This document shows, piece by piece, positions 1 to 5,442 of a stretch of DNA of 5,442 bases. Below the pieces are notes generated by a model. That model was not told where the DNA came from, searched no databases, and was given only the letters and a program-made list of their open reading frames with translations. Each line of letters begins with the position of its first letter. Position 1 is the first letter of the stretch. Origin of the DNA: Gemmatimonadota bacterium (GTDB lineage Bacteria > Gemmatimonadota > Gemmatimonadetes > Longimicrobiales > UBA6960). Location: NCBI GenBank assembly GCA_019347995.1, contig JAHWKH010000185.1:1-5442 (forward strand). The letters are read 5' to 3'. The position numbers and the translations under genes are program-made.

Positions 1-1
1 C

Positions 2-331
2 AAGATCGCGATCGGGTCTGCCTACCCGCTCGACGAGGAGGTCTCGACGTTCTTCCGCGGGCGCGACCTGCTGACCGGGCTGCCGCGCTCCATCGAGGTG
101 ACCAGCGCGCAGATCCGCGAGGCCATCGACCCGAGCGTCCAGCAGATCGTCGACTCGGTGAAGGACACCATCGAGGAGACCCCGCCCGAGCTCGTCGCCG
201 ACATCATGGATCAGGGCATCTACGTGGCCGGCGGCGGCGCGCTCCTCGAGATAGGCGCGCGCCTGGTCGGGCGACAGCGCCGTCAGCTCGACGGTCTCGA
301 CGCGGGGGTGGTCACCGAAAGCGAGCGCTGA
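2..331 (+). CDS. mreB: Rod shape-determining protein MreB, C-terminal fragment with aberrant tail
   Basis: MreB is the bacterial actin homologue that forms membrane-associated filaments guiding lateral cell-wall synthesis in rods. The gene enters from the left edge; its first complete codon is at position 2. The first 82 residues read as the late part of MreB: SAYPLDEE, then a GRDLLTGLPRSIEVTS stretch, then EAIDPSVQQIVDSVK and ETPPELVADIMDQGI. They end at AGGGALL, the adenosine-binding motif of the actin/Hsp70 fold. A normal MreB continues about 40 more residues with a helix and a conserved ValAlaGluAspPro-type segment. Here, after position 247, the frame gives 27 Arg/Gln-rich residues unlike any MreB and stops at 329-331. 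The identity is secure. The C-terminus is not native, so the gene is either broken or joined to foreign sequence. Confidence 0.82.
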   Translation, partial: KIAIGSAYPLDEEVSTFFRGRDLLTGLPRSIEVTSAQIREAIDPSVQQIVDSVKDTIEETPPELVADIMDQGIYVAGGGALLEIGARLVGRQRRQLDGLDAGVVTESER

Positions 332-388
332 TTCGGAGGCGACGACCACAGCCGGCCGCAGCAGCCGGCGGCTGAGGGTCAGCGCGGC
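248..388. other. Unassigned segment joining truncated mreB and truncated thiolase
   Basis: This stretch lies between the point where mreB similarity ends (about 247, at a CTCGAG palindrome at 245-250) and the point where thiolase similarity ends (about 386). On the minus strand it is open in the same frame as the thiolase start and uses mostly G/C-ending codons. It reads LLRPAVVVASESALAFGDHP and then ELTALSPDQARAYLEER. This looks like real protein but is neither thiolase nor MreB, and I cannot name the family. On the plus strand it gives the odd tail of the mreB frame. The simplest reading is a small foreign piece or a chimeric join; a genuine rearrangement is possible. Confidence 0.5.
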
Positions 389-523
389 CTCGATGGCGGC
401 CTCGGCGGCGATCACGCCCAGATCGGTGGCGGTGAGATCCTTCAGGCTTCCGCCGAACGTGCCGAAGCCGGTGCGCTTGCCGGAGAGGAAGACGACGTCC
501 CTGTCCTGTCCCTGCGTTCCCAT
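251..523 (-). CDS. Thiolase family (acetyl-CoA acetyltransferase), N-terminal fragment
   Basis: Thiolases condense or cleave acyl-CoA units, for example acetoacetyl-CoA with two acetyl-CoA, in beta-oxidation or polyester and ketone metabolism. Reading leftward from an ATG at 523-521, residues 9-46 match the start of the family: a DVVFLSGKRTGFGTFGGSLK stretch with the Arg-Thr-x-Phe-Gly signature (R17, T18), then DLTATDLGVIAAEAAIE. The usual Pro after Arg-Thr is Gly here. The next expected region, towards the Cys nucleophile motif, is missing. From about residue 47 (position 385 and below) the sequence turns into an unrecognised segment, and below 250 it is the antisense of mreB, although the frame stays open to the window edge. 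The catalytic Cys, His and second Cys are therefore absent. The gene lies 108 bp downstream of pilT on the same strand. The thiolase N-terminus is fairly sure; the gene as present cannot make an enzyme. Confidence 0.62.
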
Positions 524-526
524 GAA

Positions 527-532
527 CCCCTC
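527..532 (-). promoter_or_regulatory. Ribosome binding site of the thiolase start
   Basis: The minus strand reads GAGGGG and then TTC before the ATG at 523, so the GAGG core is 5 nt from the start codon. This is one of the clearest Shine-Dalgarno matches in the window. It supports a genuine gene start here even though the body of the gene is lost further on. Confidence 0.55.
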
Positions 533-631
533 GGATGATGGTGCGGATGGCCGGTTCCCGGAGTGGAAGCCTTACCCCGGGAGGGCGGCCCGGTTCACCG
601 GAAGGGCGCGGGGCGCGGGGACAGGGCGGCG

Positions 632-1714
632 TCAGGCGAACTCGCTCTCGGGGGGCTTCTCCTTCAGGTACTGCTTGAAGGCCTGCTTGTTGTTGGCCTT
701 CATGTAGGCCTCGACCGGATCGATCTGCCCAGACATGAGGAACTCGAGGATGTGCTGGTCGAGGAGCTGCATGCCGTCCTTCTTCCCCGTCTGGATGATC
801 GAGGGGATCTGGAAGACCTTGTTCTCGCGGATGAGGTTCGAGATCGCCGACGTGCCCACCATGATCTCGTGGGCCGCCACGCGCCCCTTGCCGCCCGACT
901 TCCTGAGCAGCACCTGCGACACCACGCCCTTGAGGGACTCGGCCAGCATGGCGCGGATCTGCTCCTGCTGGTCCGCGGGGAAGACGTCGATGATGCGGTC
1001 CACCGTCTTGGGCGCCGAGTTGGTGTGCAGCGTGCCGAACACCAGGTGGCCCGTCTCGGCCGCGGTGATGCCGAGCTCGATGGTCTCCTTGTCGCGCATC
1101 TCCCCCACCAGGATCACGTCGGGGTCCTCGCGCAGGGCGGCTCGCAGGGCGGCGGCGAAGCTGCGCGTGTTGGTGCCGATCTCCCGCTGGTTTACCAGGG
1201 ACTTCTTGTTGGGATGGGTGAACTCGATGGGGTCCTCGATGGTGAGGATGTGGTCGGCGCGCTCCTCGTTGATGAGGTCCACCATGGCCGCCAGCGTGGT
1301 GGACTTTCCCGAGCCCGTGGGGCCGGTGACCAGCACCAGACCCTTGGTGAGCATGCACATCTTGCGGACGGGATCGGGCAGGCCGAGCTGGTCCGCGGTG
1401 AGGATCGTCGAAGGGATGGTCCGCATCACCGCCCCGAGCCCCTTCCTCTGCCAGAACACGTTCACCCGGAAGCGCGCGAGCCCGGCGATCTCGTAGGCGA
1501 AGTCGAAATCCATGGTGTCGAGGAAGCGCATGCGCCACTCCTCCTCCATGATCTCGTAGATCAGCGTCTCCACGTCCTTGGGCGTGAGGTCCCGGAACTT
1601 GATGCGCTGCATGTGGCCATGCACGCGCATCACCGGCGCCGAGCCGGTGGTGAGGTGGAGGTCCGAGCCTCCGTGGTCGACGAGGACCTTCAGGAACTGG
1701 TCTATCTGCGCCAT
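632..1714 (-). CDS. pilT: Type IV pilus retraction ATPase PilT
   Basis: PilT is the hexameric cytoplasmic ATPase that depolymerises type IV pili and drives twitching motility, adhesion and DNA uptake. The protein has 360 residues, the normal family length (about 345-370). Residues 1-100 form the N-terminal PAS-like domain and contain the HGGSDLHLTTG motif (14-24). The RecA-like core follows: Walker A GPTGSGKST (131-139), Asp box ILTIEDPIE (156-164), Walker B DPDVILVGEMRD (197-208, catalytic E205) and His box TGHLVFGTLHTNSA (221-234). The retraction motif that is AIRNLIRE in well-studied PilT proteins reads AISNLIRE (290-297). PilT is preferred over PilB because the protein lacks the long N-terminal MshEN region and the tetracysteine insert, and has this C-terminal motif. 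The start at 1714 gives the canonical short N-terminus; upstream there is only a weak purine run. The gene lies 45 bp after an MshEN protein gene, probably in one transcript. No other pilus gene is in the window. Confidence 0.95.
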   Translation of the reverse strand: MAQIDQFLKVLVDHGGSDLHLTTGSAPVMRVHGHMQRIKFRDLTPKDVETLIYEIMEEEWRMRFLDTMDFDFAYEIAGLARFRVNVFWQRKGLGAVMRTIPSTILTADQLGLPDPVRKMCMLTKGLVLVTGPTGSGKSTTLAAMVDLINEERADHILTIEDPIEFTHPNKKSLVNQREIGTNTRSFAAALRAALREDPDVILVGEMRDKETIELGITAAETGHLVFGTLHTNSAPKTVDRIIDVFPADQQEQIRAMLAESLKGVVSQVLLRKSGGKGRVAAHEIMVGTSAISNLIRENKVFQIPSIIQTGKKDGMQLLDQHILEFLMSGQIDPVEAYMKANNKQAFKQYLKEKPPESEFA

Positions 1715-1759
1715 GTCTCGCTCGCTTCGCGGACGTTCGTCGGTCGGGTTTCCAGAACT

Positions 1760-3022
1760 CTAGACGTGGAGGGGCTCGAGCGACCACTGGATGCGGCCGC
1801 CTTCCTCCCTCTCCACGTGCAGCTCCCAGCGGATGCCCGCCTCGTGCGCGGTACGCCGGTCCTCGCCGGAGGGCCAGAGCAGGAAGGCCACCGAGGCCAC
1901 GTCCAGGGCGCTGGCGGCCCAGTCCTCGGCGTTTCCGGTCAGGTCCACGGTGACCACGTCGAAGTGGAACGCCCGCAGCGTCTCGAGCTCGGTGGCCCAG
2001 CGATCGGAGTCGCGGGGCATCTTCATGCTGAACGCCTCCTCGGCGGCCTCCTGGTCCTCGGCGTTGATGTAGATGCTGCGCCAGGAGGGATCGAGGAGGA
2101 GGAGCGGAAGGTGCGGCAGGATCTCCCGCCCCAGGTCCTCCGGCTCGGCCGTGACCACGAAGCGGGCCGATCCGGAGCGGGCCAGGAGCCGGATCTCCGA
2201 GAGGAGGCCCGGAGACGGGGGAGAGAAGCGCTCCTGCAGGGCGTTCCGCTCCTGGATCGGCCGGAAGAGGTACTCCGAGCCGCTCTCGTCGGCGAGGAAG
2301 CGCACCTCCACGGGCGTGACGATGCCGCCGCGGCTCATGCGTCCGGTGAACTTCGTCCGCGCCTGGTCGGCCACCTGCCCGGCGGGGGCCGGGTCCACGA
2401 GCTGATCGAGCTCGCTCGCCCACGCCCCTTCGAGGGGCCGCCGCCGCACCGTGCCGCCGTCGTCGTACCAGAACCAGGTCTTCTGGCCGCGGGTGGAGAC
2501 GCCGAAACGGGGGGACGCGGCGTCGAGGGCCAGCCCCACGGCCTCGGTCAGCCCGATGGGCGTGGGCCGCTGGACCTCGTCGCGGCGGGCGGCGCGGCCG
2601 TACACGGCACGGATCGCTTTGCGGATCTGGGCGGATGGAGCCAGCGCCAGCTCGATGACGCGATCGGTCCTGGCCGCGAGCTCGTCGATCGCCCCGGACT
2701 TGATGGGCGAGTCCACCACCACGGTGATCGTCCGGTCGGTGCGGGCGATGGGCAGGGTCAGGTGGGCCAGGGCCCACTCGGGCGAGACCAGCGCCGCGGC
2801 CTCCGGATCGATGGAGTCCGGGTCCGGAAACACGTAGGGCAGGTCGTACTGCGACGCCAGGCTCCACTCGAGCTCCTCGTGCGTCGCCATCTCCAGGGCC
2901 AGGAGCGCCTCGCCGAAGTAGCCGCCGTGCTCCCGCTGGTACTCCAGCGCGCGGCCGACCTCTTCCTCCGTGAGACGGCCGAAGCCCGTCAGGATCTGAC
3001 CGATGGTCTTCCGCTCAGCCAT
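1760..3022 (-). CDS. MshEN-domain protein with degenerate PilB/PilT-type ATPase core (putative pseudo-ATPase)
   Basis: The protein has 420 residues. Residues 1-140 are an MshEN (GspE N-terminal) domain with two helical repeats, IGQILTGFGRLTEEEVGRAL (7-26) and FGEALLALEMATHEELEWSL (36-55), followed by a QYDLPYV turn and a beta-rich half. This domain occurs on PilB/GspE/MshE ATPases and on some stand-alone regulators. Residues 164-385 follow the outline of a secretion ATPase: AASPRFGVS (168-176) sits where ASDIHIEP is expected, ARFVVTAEPEDLGRE (286-300) at Walker A, RSIYINAEDQE (315-325) at the Asp box, DVVTVDLTGNAED (355-367) at Walker B and SVAFLLWPS (377-385) at the His box. None keeps the catalytic residues, and there is no GxxGxGKS/T. 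I infer a catalytically dead partner or regulator of pilus ATPases. The correspondence is by eye and is the less certain part. The start ATG lies inside the end of the upstream dehydrogenase gene (8 bp overlap) without a Shine-Dalgarno, suggesting coupled translation. Confidence 0.72.
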   Translation of the reverse strand: MAERKTIGQILTGFGRLTEEEVGRALEYQREHGGYFGEALLALEMATHEELEWSLASQYDLPYVFPDPDSIDPEAAALVSPEWALAHLTLPIARTDRTITVVVDSPIKSGAIDELAARTDRVIELALAPSAQIRKAIRAVYGRAARRDEVQRPTPIGLTEAVGLALDAASPRFGVSTRGQKTWFWYDDGGTVRRRPLEGAWASELDQLVDPAPAGQVADQARTKFTGRMSRGGIVTPVEVRFLADESGSEYLFRPIQERNALQERFSPPSPGLLSEIRLLARSGSARFVVTAEPEDLGREILPHLPLLLLDPSWRSIYINAEDQEAAEEAFSMKMPRDSDRWATELETLRAFHFDVVTVDLTGNAEDWAASALDVASVAFLLWPSGEDRRTAHEAGIRWELHVEREEGGRIQWSLEPLHV

Positions 3023-4115
3023 GGGTCGTGCGCTCGGATGTGGGTCGGGTGCTCGCGGCCGCCCCCCGATCGAGGCGGTCGGCGATCCAGGCGCCCACCT
3101 CCTCCGTCGAGGCGGTGCCGCCGAGGTCGGGGGTGCGTACGCCGTCGGTGAGGGAGGCGGCCACGGAGGCGTCCACCGCCCGGGCCGCTTCCGCGTACCC
3201 CTGATGCCGCAGCAGGAGGCTCACGCAGTTGATGGCCCCCAGGGGATTGGCGACGCCCTGTCCCGCGATGTCCGGGGCCGATCCGTGCACCGGCTCGTAG
3301 AGGGCGTGCCGGCCCGGATGGAGGTTGGCCGAGGGGGCGAGTCCCAGCCCCCCGGTCAGCGCCGCGGCGAGGTCGCTCAGAATGTCGCCGAAGAGGTTGG
3401 ACGTCACCAGGACGCCGTAGCGCTCCGGCCGTCGCACCAGGTCCATGGCCACGGCGTCCACGTAGAGCGCCTCTGTCTCGATCCCGGGAAAGTCGGCGGA
3501 CACGTCGGCGAGGGTGCGGCGCCAGAGATCGCCGGCGGCCGGAAGGGCGTTGGCCTTGTCGACCATGCTCACGCGCCCGATCCCGCACGCGCGCGCGTGC
3601 TCGAAGGCTGCGCGCAGGATGCGCTCGACCCCCTTGCGGGTGTTCACGTCCTCCTGGATGGCGATCTCGTCCGGCGTACCGCGCTTGAACGTGCCTCCGA
3701 GGTTCACGTACGGCCCCTCGGTGTTCTCCCGGAAGATGTCGAGGCGGATCTCCCGCTCCTCGGCGCCCCGCAGGGGACACAGCGAAGGATCCAGGAGGTG
3801 GCAGGGCCGGAAGTTGACGTACAGGTCGAGGCGGAAGCGCAGCCCCAGCAGGATGTCGCGGGCGTGCTCGTTTCCCGGCACCCGGGGGTCGCCCAGGGCG
3901 CCGAGGAGGATCGCGTCGTGGCCGTCGGCGAGGCTCGAGAACTCCTCCTCCGTGATCGTGACGCCCTCCCGGAGGAAGCGGTCTGCGCCCAGGTCCCACT
4001 CGGAGAGGTCCAGGTCCACGCCGTGGATGTCGGCGACGCGACGAAGGACGCGCGTGGCCTCGCGCGTGACCTCGACCCCGATCCCGTCCCCTGGAATGAT
4101 GGCGATGCGCGGCAT
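3015..4115 (-). CDS. leuB: 3-isopropylmalate dehydrogenase (LeuB-type beta-decarboxylating dehydrogenase)
   Basis: LeuB oxidatively decarboxylates 3-isopropylmalate to 2-oxoisocaproate with NAD+, the third committed step of leucine synthesis, in the cytoplasm. The 366-residue length is normal. It begins with IAIIPGDGIGVEV (4-16). The substrate arginines fit R93, R103 and R129, with Y136 in FRENTEGPYVNLGG (128-141). K187 in VDKANA, D220 in YVDA, and D244 and D248 in NLFGDILSDLA (240-250) match the catalytic Lys and the metal-binding Asp residues. The cofactor loop HGSAPDIAGQGVANP (277-291) has Asp at 282, which favours NAD over NADP. The RENTEG form resembles the actinobacterial-type LeuB and also isocitrate, homoisocitrate and tartrate dehydrogenases, so the substrate is not certain. 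The last 16 residues are a low-complexity tail. The start at 4115 gives the family N-terminus; no Shine-Dalgarno is evident. The gene overlaps the next one by 8 bp. No other leucine gene is nearby. Confidence 0.85.
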   Translation of the reverse strand: MPRIAIIPGDGIGVEVTREATRVLRRVADIHGVDLDLSEWDLGADRFLREGVTITEEEFSSLADGHDAILLGALGDPRVPGNEHARDILLGLRFRLDLYVNFRPCHLLDPSLCPLRGAEEREIRLDIFRENTEGPYVNLGGTFKRGTPDEIAIQEDVNTRKGVERILRAAFEHARACGIGRVSMVDKANALPAAGDLWRRTLADVSADFPGIETEALYVDAVAMDLVRRPERYGVLVTSNLFGDILSDLAAALTGGLGLAPSANLHPGRHALYEPVHGSAPDIAGQGVANPLGAINCVSLLLRHQGYAEAARAVDASVAASLTDGVRTPDLGGTASTEEVGAWIADRLDRGAAASTRPTSERTTHG

Positions 4116-4200
4116 CGTGTGCGGTGTCGTGCCTGGATGTGAGGAGGAAACGCGGGCCGTCCCGTGGAGCGCGGACCCACCCCCGGGCCGGCAGGCGGAG

Positions 4201-4206
4201 AGTATA
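4201..4206 (-). promoter_or_regulatory. Candidate -10 box upstream of leuB
   Basis: The minus strand reads TATACT, one base from the TATAAT consensus, in an otherwise G/C-dominated 139 bp gap between the lipoprotein stop and the leuB start. It would give a leader of about 78 nt. The -35 position is poor (TTCCTT at 17 bp spacing). A 10 bp perfect palindrome, GGGCCGGCCC at 4208-4217, lies in the spacer just upstream and could be an operator, though such G/C palindromes arise easily at this base composition. This is the best promoter candidate for the leuB, MshEN, pilT run. Confidence 0.4.
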
Positions 4207-4254
4207 AGGGCCGGCCCGCGAGGAAGGAAGCCACCGACCCGGCGGGGGAGGCTC

Positions 4255-4719
4255 CTAGCGGCGGCCTTGCGGCGGCGCCACCACGACCACGCCCCGGGCC
4301 GCCTCGCCGGTGCCCTCCACGACGAAAGGATAGCGGCCCTCGGGCGCGTCCCGGAACGAGACGAGGAAGCGGCTCTCGGGATCCACCAGCGGGGGACTGC
4401 CCTCCTGGGCGCCTCCCCTCAGGAATGCCGCCTCCGCGTCGGGCAGGCTGTCCATCAGGAAGGCCACCGTGTGGGGCCGCCGATCCTCGGTCATGAACTG
4501 CACCAGGTCTCCCGGCACGATCTCCACCGTGGCGGGCTCGGCCCGCTCCCGGTCCGCCTCGGTGGAGATGCGCACCGTGTGCACCCGATCCGCGTCGCCC
4601 AGCCCGAGGGAGTCCCGCAGGAGGTCGTCGGGCTGGAGCTCGGGATCCGACCGCTCGCAGGCGCCCGCGGCCAGCACGCACGTCAGCGCGGCCAGGGCCG
4701 TCAAATATCGGGGCCGCAT
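4255..4719 (-). CDS. Predicted lipoprotein with degenerate cupredoxin-like domain
   Basis: The protein has 154 residues. A short basic start (MRPRY), a hydrophobic stretch TALAALTCVLAAGA and Cys21 look like a type II signal peptide, although Ala rather than Leu at -3 makes the lipobox imperfect. It would be anchored in the periplasmic or outer membrane. After an acidic linker, residues 62-147 follow a cupredoxin plan: TVEIVPGDLVQFMTEDRRPH (64-83) with His83 where the first copper His sits, and GRYPFVVEGTGEAARGVVVV (128-147) where plastocyanin-like proteins carry Cys, His and Met ligands. Those three are replaced by Val, Thr or Gly, and Ala, so blue-copper binding is unlikely. A beta-sandwich binding something else is possible. 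The start at 4719 has AGGA 7 nt upstream. The gene lies 73 bp after the zinc-ribbon gene and 139 bp before leuB. The family assignment is by pattern only. Confidence 0.65.
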   Translation of the reverse strand: MRPRYLTALAALTCVLAAGACERSDPELQPDDLLRDSLGLGDADRVHTVRISTEADRERAEPATVEIVPGDLVQFMTEDRRPHTVAFLMDSLPDAEAAFLRGGAQEGSPPLVDPESRFLVSFRDAPEGRYPFVVEGTGEAARGVVVVAPPQGRR

Positions 4720-4726
4720 GGCGCTT

Positions 4727-4730
4727 TCCT
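4727..4730 (-). promoter_or_regulatory. Ribosome binding site of the lipoprotein gene
   Basis: The minus strand reads AGGA followed by AAGCGCC and the ATG at 4719, a 7 nt spacing. A second AGAGGAG at 4733-4739 is too far away for this ATG. The site supports the start that gives a proper signal peptide. Confidence 0.5.
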
Positions 4731-4792
4731 GGCTCCTCTGAACGGTGCGTGGAGGGGAGGTGACGCAGCACCCGCGTGCAAGGAGCGCGCCG

Positions 4793-5442
4793 TCAGACGG
4801 AGTCGCCCACCTCGGTGCCGCACGCCACGCAGAAGCGCCAGGCGGCCTCGAGCTCCTCCCCGCAGTTGGGGCACGGAACCAGGTGCGCGTTGGCGCCGCA
4901 GAAGGGGCAGTAGTTGAGCGGCTCGCGCCGGGGGAGCGGCTCGCGGCACCAGCGGCAGTCCTCGCCCGCCGGAGTAGACGAGACTACGGACGGCGGCTGG
5001 TTCGCGGCGGGCCCCGAGGGGGGGGAGGGTCGCAACGCCTCGGCGGCCGGCGCCGTATCGTCGTCATCGTCGTTCTCCTCGAGCAGAGGCAGGTCGTCCT
5101 CACGGCGCGCCGGAGAGGTGGAGAAGGAGGGCCCGCCGGGGCGCGCCAGGTCCTCCACCGGCACCGGGGTCTCGTCGCTCATGTCGAAGGTCACCGAGTC
5201 ACCCGGCAGCTGGTCGGGCGCGGAGAGGGACGGGGGCAGCCGCTCGTGGTTGAGCCGCACGTCGGCGGCGGCGAACTCGCGGAAGAGCCCCGTGTTGGGA
5301 TTCGACGACTCCAGCTCGCCCTGGAGCTCCCGGCGCGCGTGCTCCGATTCCAGCACCAGATAGTCGCCCTCCCCGGCGAGCAGGCGCAGGAGGGCGTCCT
5401 CGTAGTCGCCGTTCATCTCCACCCCGATGCGGTCCCGGTGCG
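4793..5442 (-). CDS. Double zinc-ribbon protein, 5' end beyond the window
   Basis: The frame is open to the right edge. Starts inside the window are GTG at 5422 and ATG at 5416, the latter preceded by GGGGTGGAG. The codons upstream read HRDRIG and look coding, so the true start probably lies outside. Counting from the GTG, residues 1-60 form a compact acidic region, DYEDALLRLLAGEGDYLVLE and then NPNTGLFREFAAADVRLN, that I do not recognise. Residues 61-150 are a Pro/Ser/Asp-rich, probably disordered linker with an acidic EENDDDDD run (116-123). Residues 156-201 carry four CxxC knuckles (C156/C159, C172/C175, C184/C187, C198/C201) spaced as two tandem zinc ribbons, the last three as CPFCG, CPNCG and CVACG. 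Such modules usually bind protein or nucleic acid. There is no signal peptide in the visible part, so it is likely cytoplasmic. The specific role is unknown. Confidence 0.78.
   Translation of the reverse strand, partial: HRDRIGVEMNGDYEDALLRLLAGEGDYLVLESEHARRELQGELESSNPNTGLFREFAAADVRLNHERLPPSLSAPDQLPGDSVTFDMSDETPVPVEDLARPGGPSFSTSPARREDDLPLLEENDDDDDTAPAAEALRPSPPSGPAANQPPSVVSSTPAGEDCRWCREPLPRREPLNYCPFCGANAHLVPCPNCGEELEAAWRFCVACGTEVGDSV

Noticed and set aside
590..601. A small inverted repeat CCGGT-TC-ACCGG in the pilT to thiolase gap, considered as a terminator.
   Set aside because: It has only a 5 bp stem, a 2-base loop too tight to fold fully, and no T-run on either side. The 524-631 gap shows no other convincing signal apart from the thiolase ribosome binding site.
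312..2867. An 851-codon minus-strand frame out of phase with pilT and the MshEN gene.
   Set aside because: It is an Arg/Pro/Gly/His-rich frame-shifted shadow of the real genes and has no family signature.
563..3151. An 862-codon open plus-strand frame running antisense to pilT and the MshEN gene.
   Set aside because: Its translation is Arg/Gly/Leu/His/Val-rich with no recognisable motif, and it crosses two minus-strand genes, one of them with all catalytic motifs. Long antisense frames are expected when third codon positions are nearly all G or C.
4164..4496. A plus-strand open frame with a strong GAGGAGGAAA purine run upstream (about 4140-4150).
   Set aside because: The purine run is roughly 14 nt or more from the start codon, the product is Pro/Gly/Arg-rich low complexity, and the frame lies antisense to the lipoprotein gene.
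4759..4772. A GGTG/CACC inverted repeat between the zinc-ribbon and lipoprotein genes.
   Set aside because: A 4 bp stem without a T-run is at chance level in this base composition.
1..5442. CRISPR arrays, tRNA or rRNA genes, insertion sequences and long direct repeats.
   Set aside because: I read both strands and saw no regularly spaced repeats, tRNA-like cloverleaf, rRNA segment, transposase motif or terminal inverted repeats.

Overview
The window is a very GC-rich stretch of bacterial chromosome in which codon third positions are almost all G or C. It carries a type IV pilus retraction ATPase, a lipobox protein and an mreB fragment. That points to a rod-shaped, diderm-type bacterium with type IV pili. 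The overall style fits high-GC environmental phyla such as Gemmatimonadota, but this is an impression from protein style and no marker in the window proves it.

Layout. Positions 1-250 hold the end of a plus-strand mreB that enters from the left edge. Its recognisable MreB sequence stops abruptly inside the last nucleotide-binding motif. Positions 386-523 hold a well-formed start of a minus-strand thiolase gene with a good ribosome binding site, which also loses its family similarity after about 46 codons. The roughly 140 bp between the two truncated genes matches neither. It looks like a rearrangement or an assembly join and is the main structural anomaly here.

From 5442 down to 523 everything reads on the minus strand. 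In transcription order the genes are: a double zinc-ribbon protein that starts beyond the right edge; a small predicted lipoprotein with a degenerate cupredoxin-like domain; a LeuB-type beta-decarboxylating dehydrogenase; a 420-residue protein with an MshEN domain and what looks like a dead PilB/PilT-type ATPase core; pilT; and the thiolase start. The dehydrogenase and MshEN genes overlap by 8 bp. pilT follows 45 bp later and the thiolase start 108 bp after pilT. A TATACT box sits about 85 bp upstream of the dehydrogenase and is the best promoter candidate for this run.

How the genes may work together. PilT powers pilus retraction. The overlapping upstream MshEN protein keeps the outline of a secretion ATPase but has lost the Walker A, Walker B and His-box residues, so it may be a regulatory or scaffolding partner of PilT or of a PilB encoded elsewhere. 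No other pilus gene (pilB, pilC, pilin) and no other leucine-pathway gene is present. The link between the dehydrogenase and pilus genes is therefore positional only. Ordinary explanations cover most of the window. The most promising items for follow-up are the putative pseudo-ATPase next to PilT, the cupredoxin-like lipoprotein without its expected copper ligands, and the broken mreB/thiolase junction.
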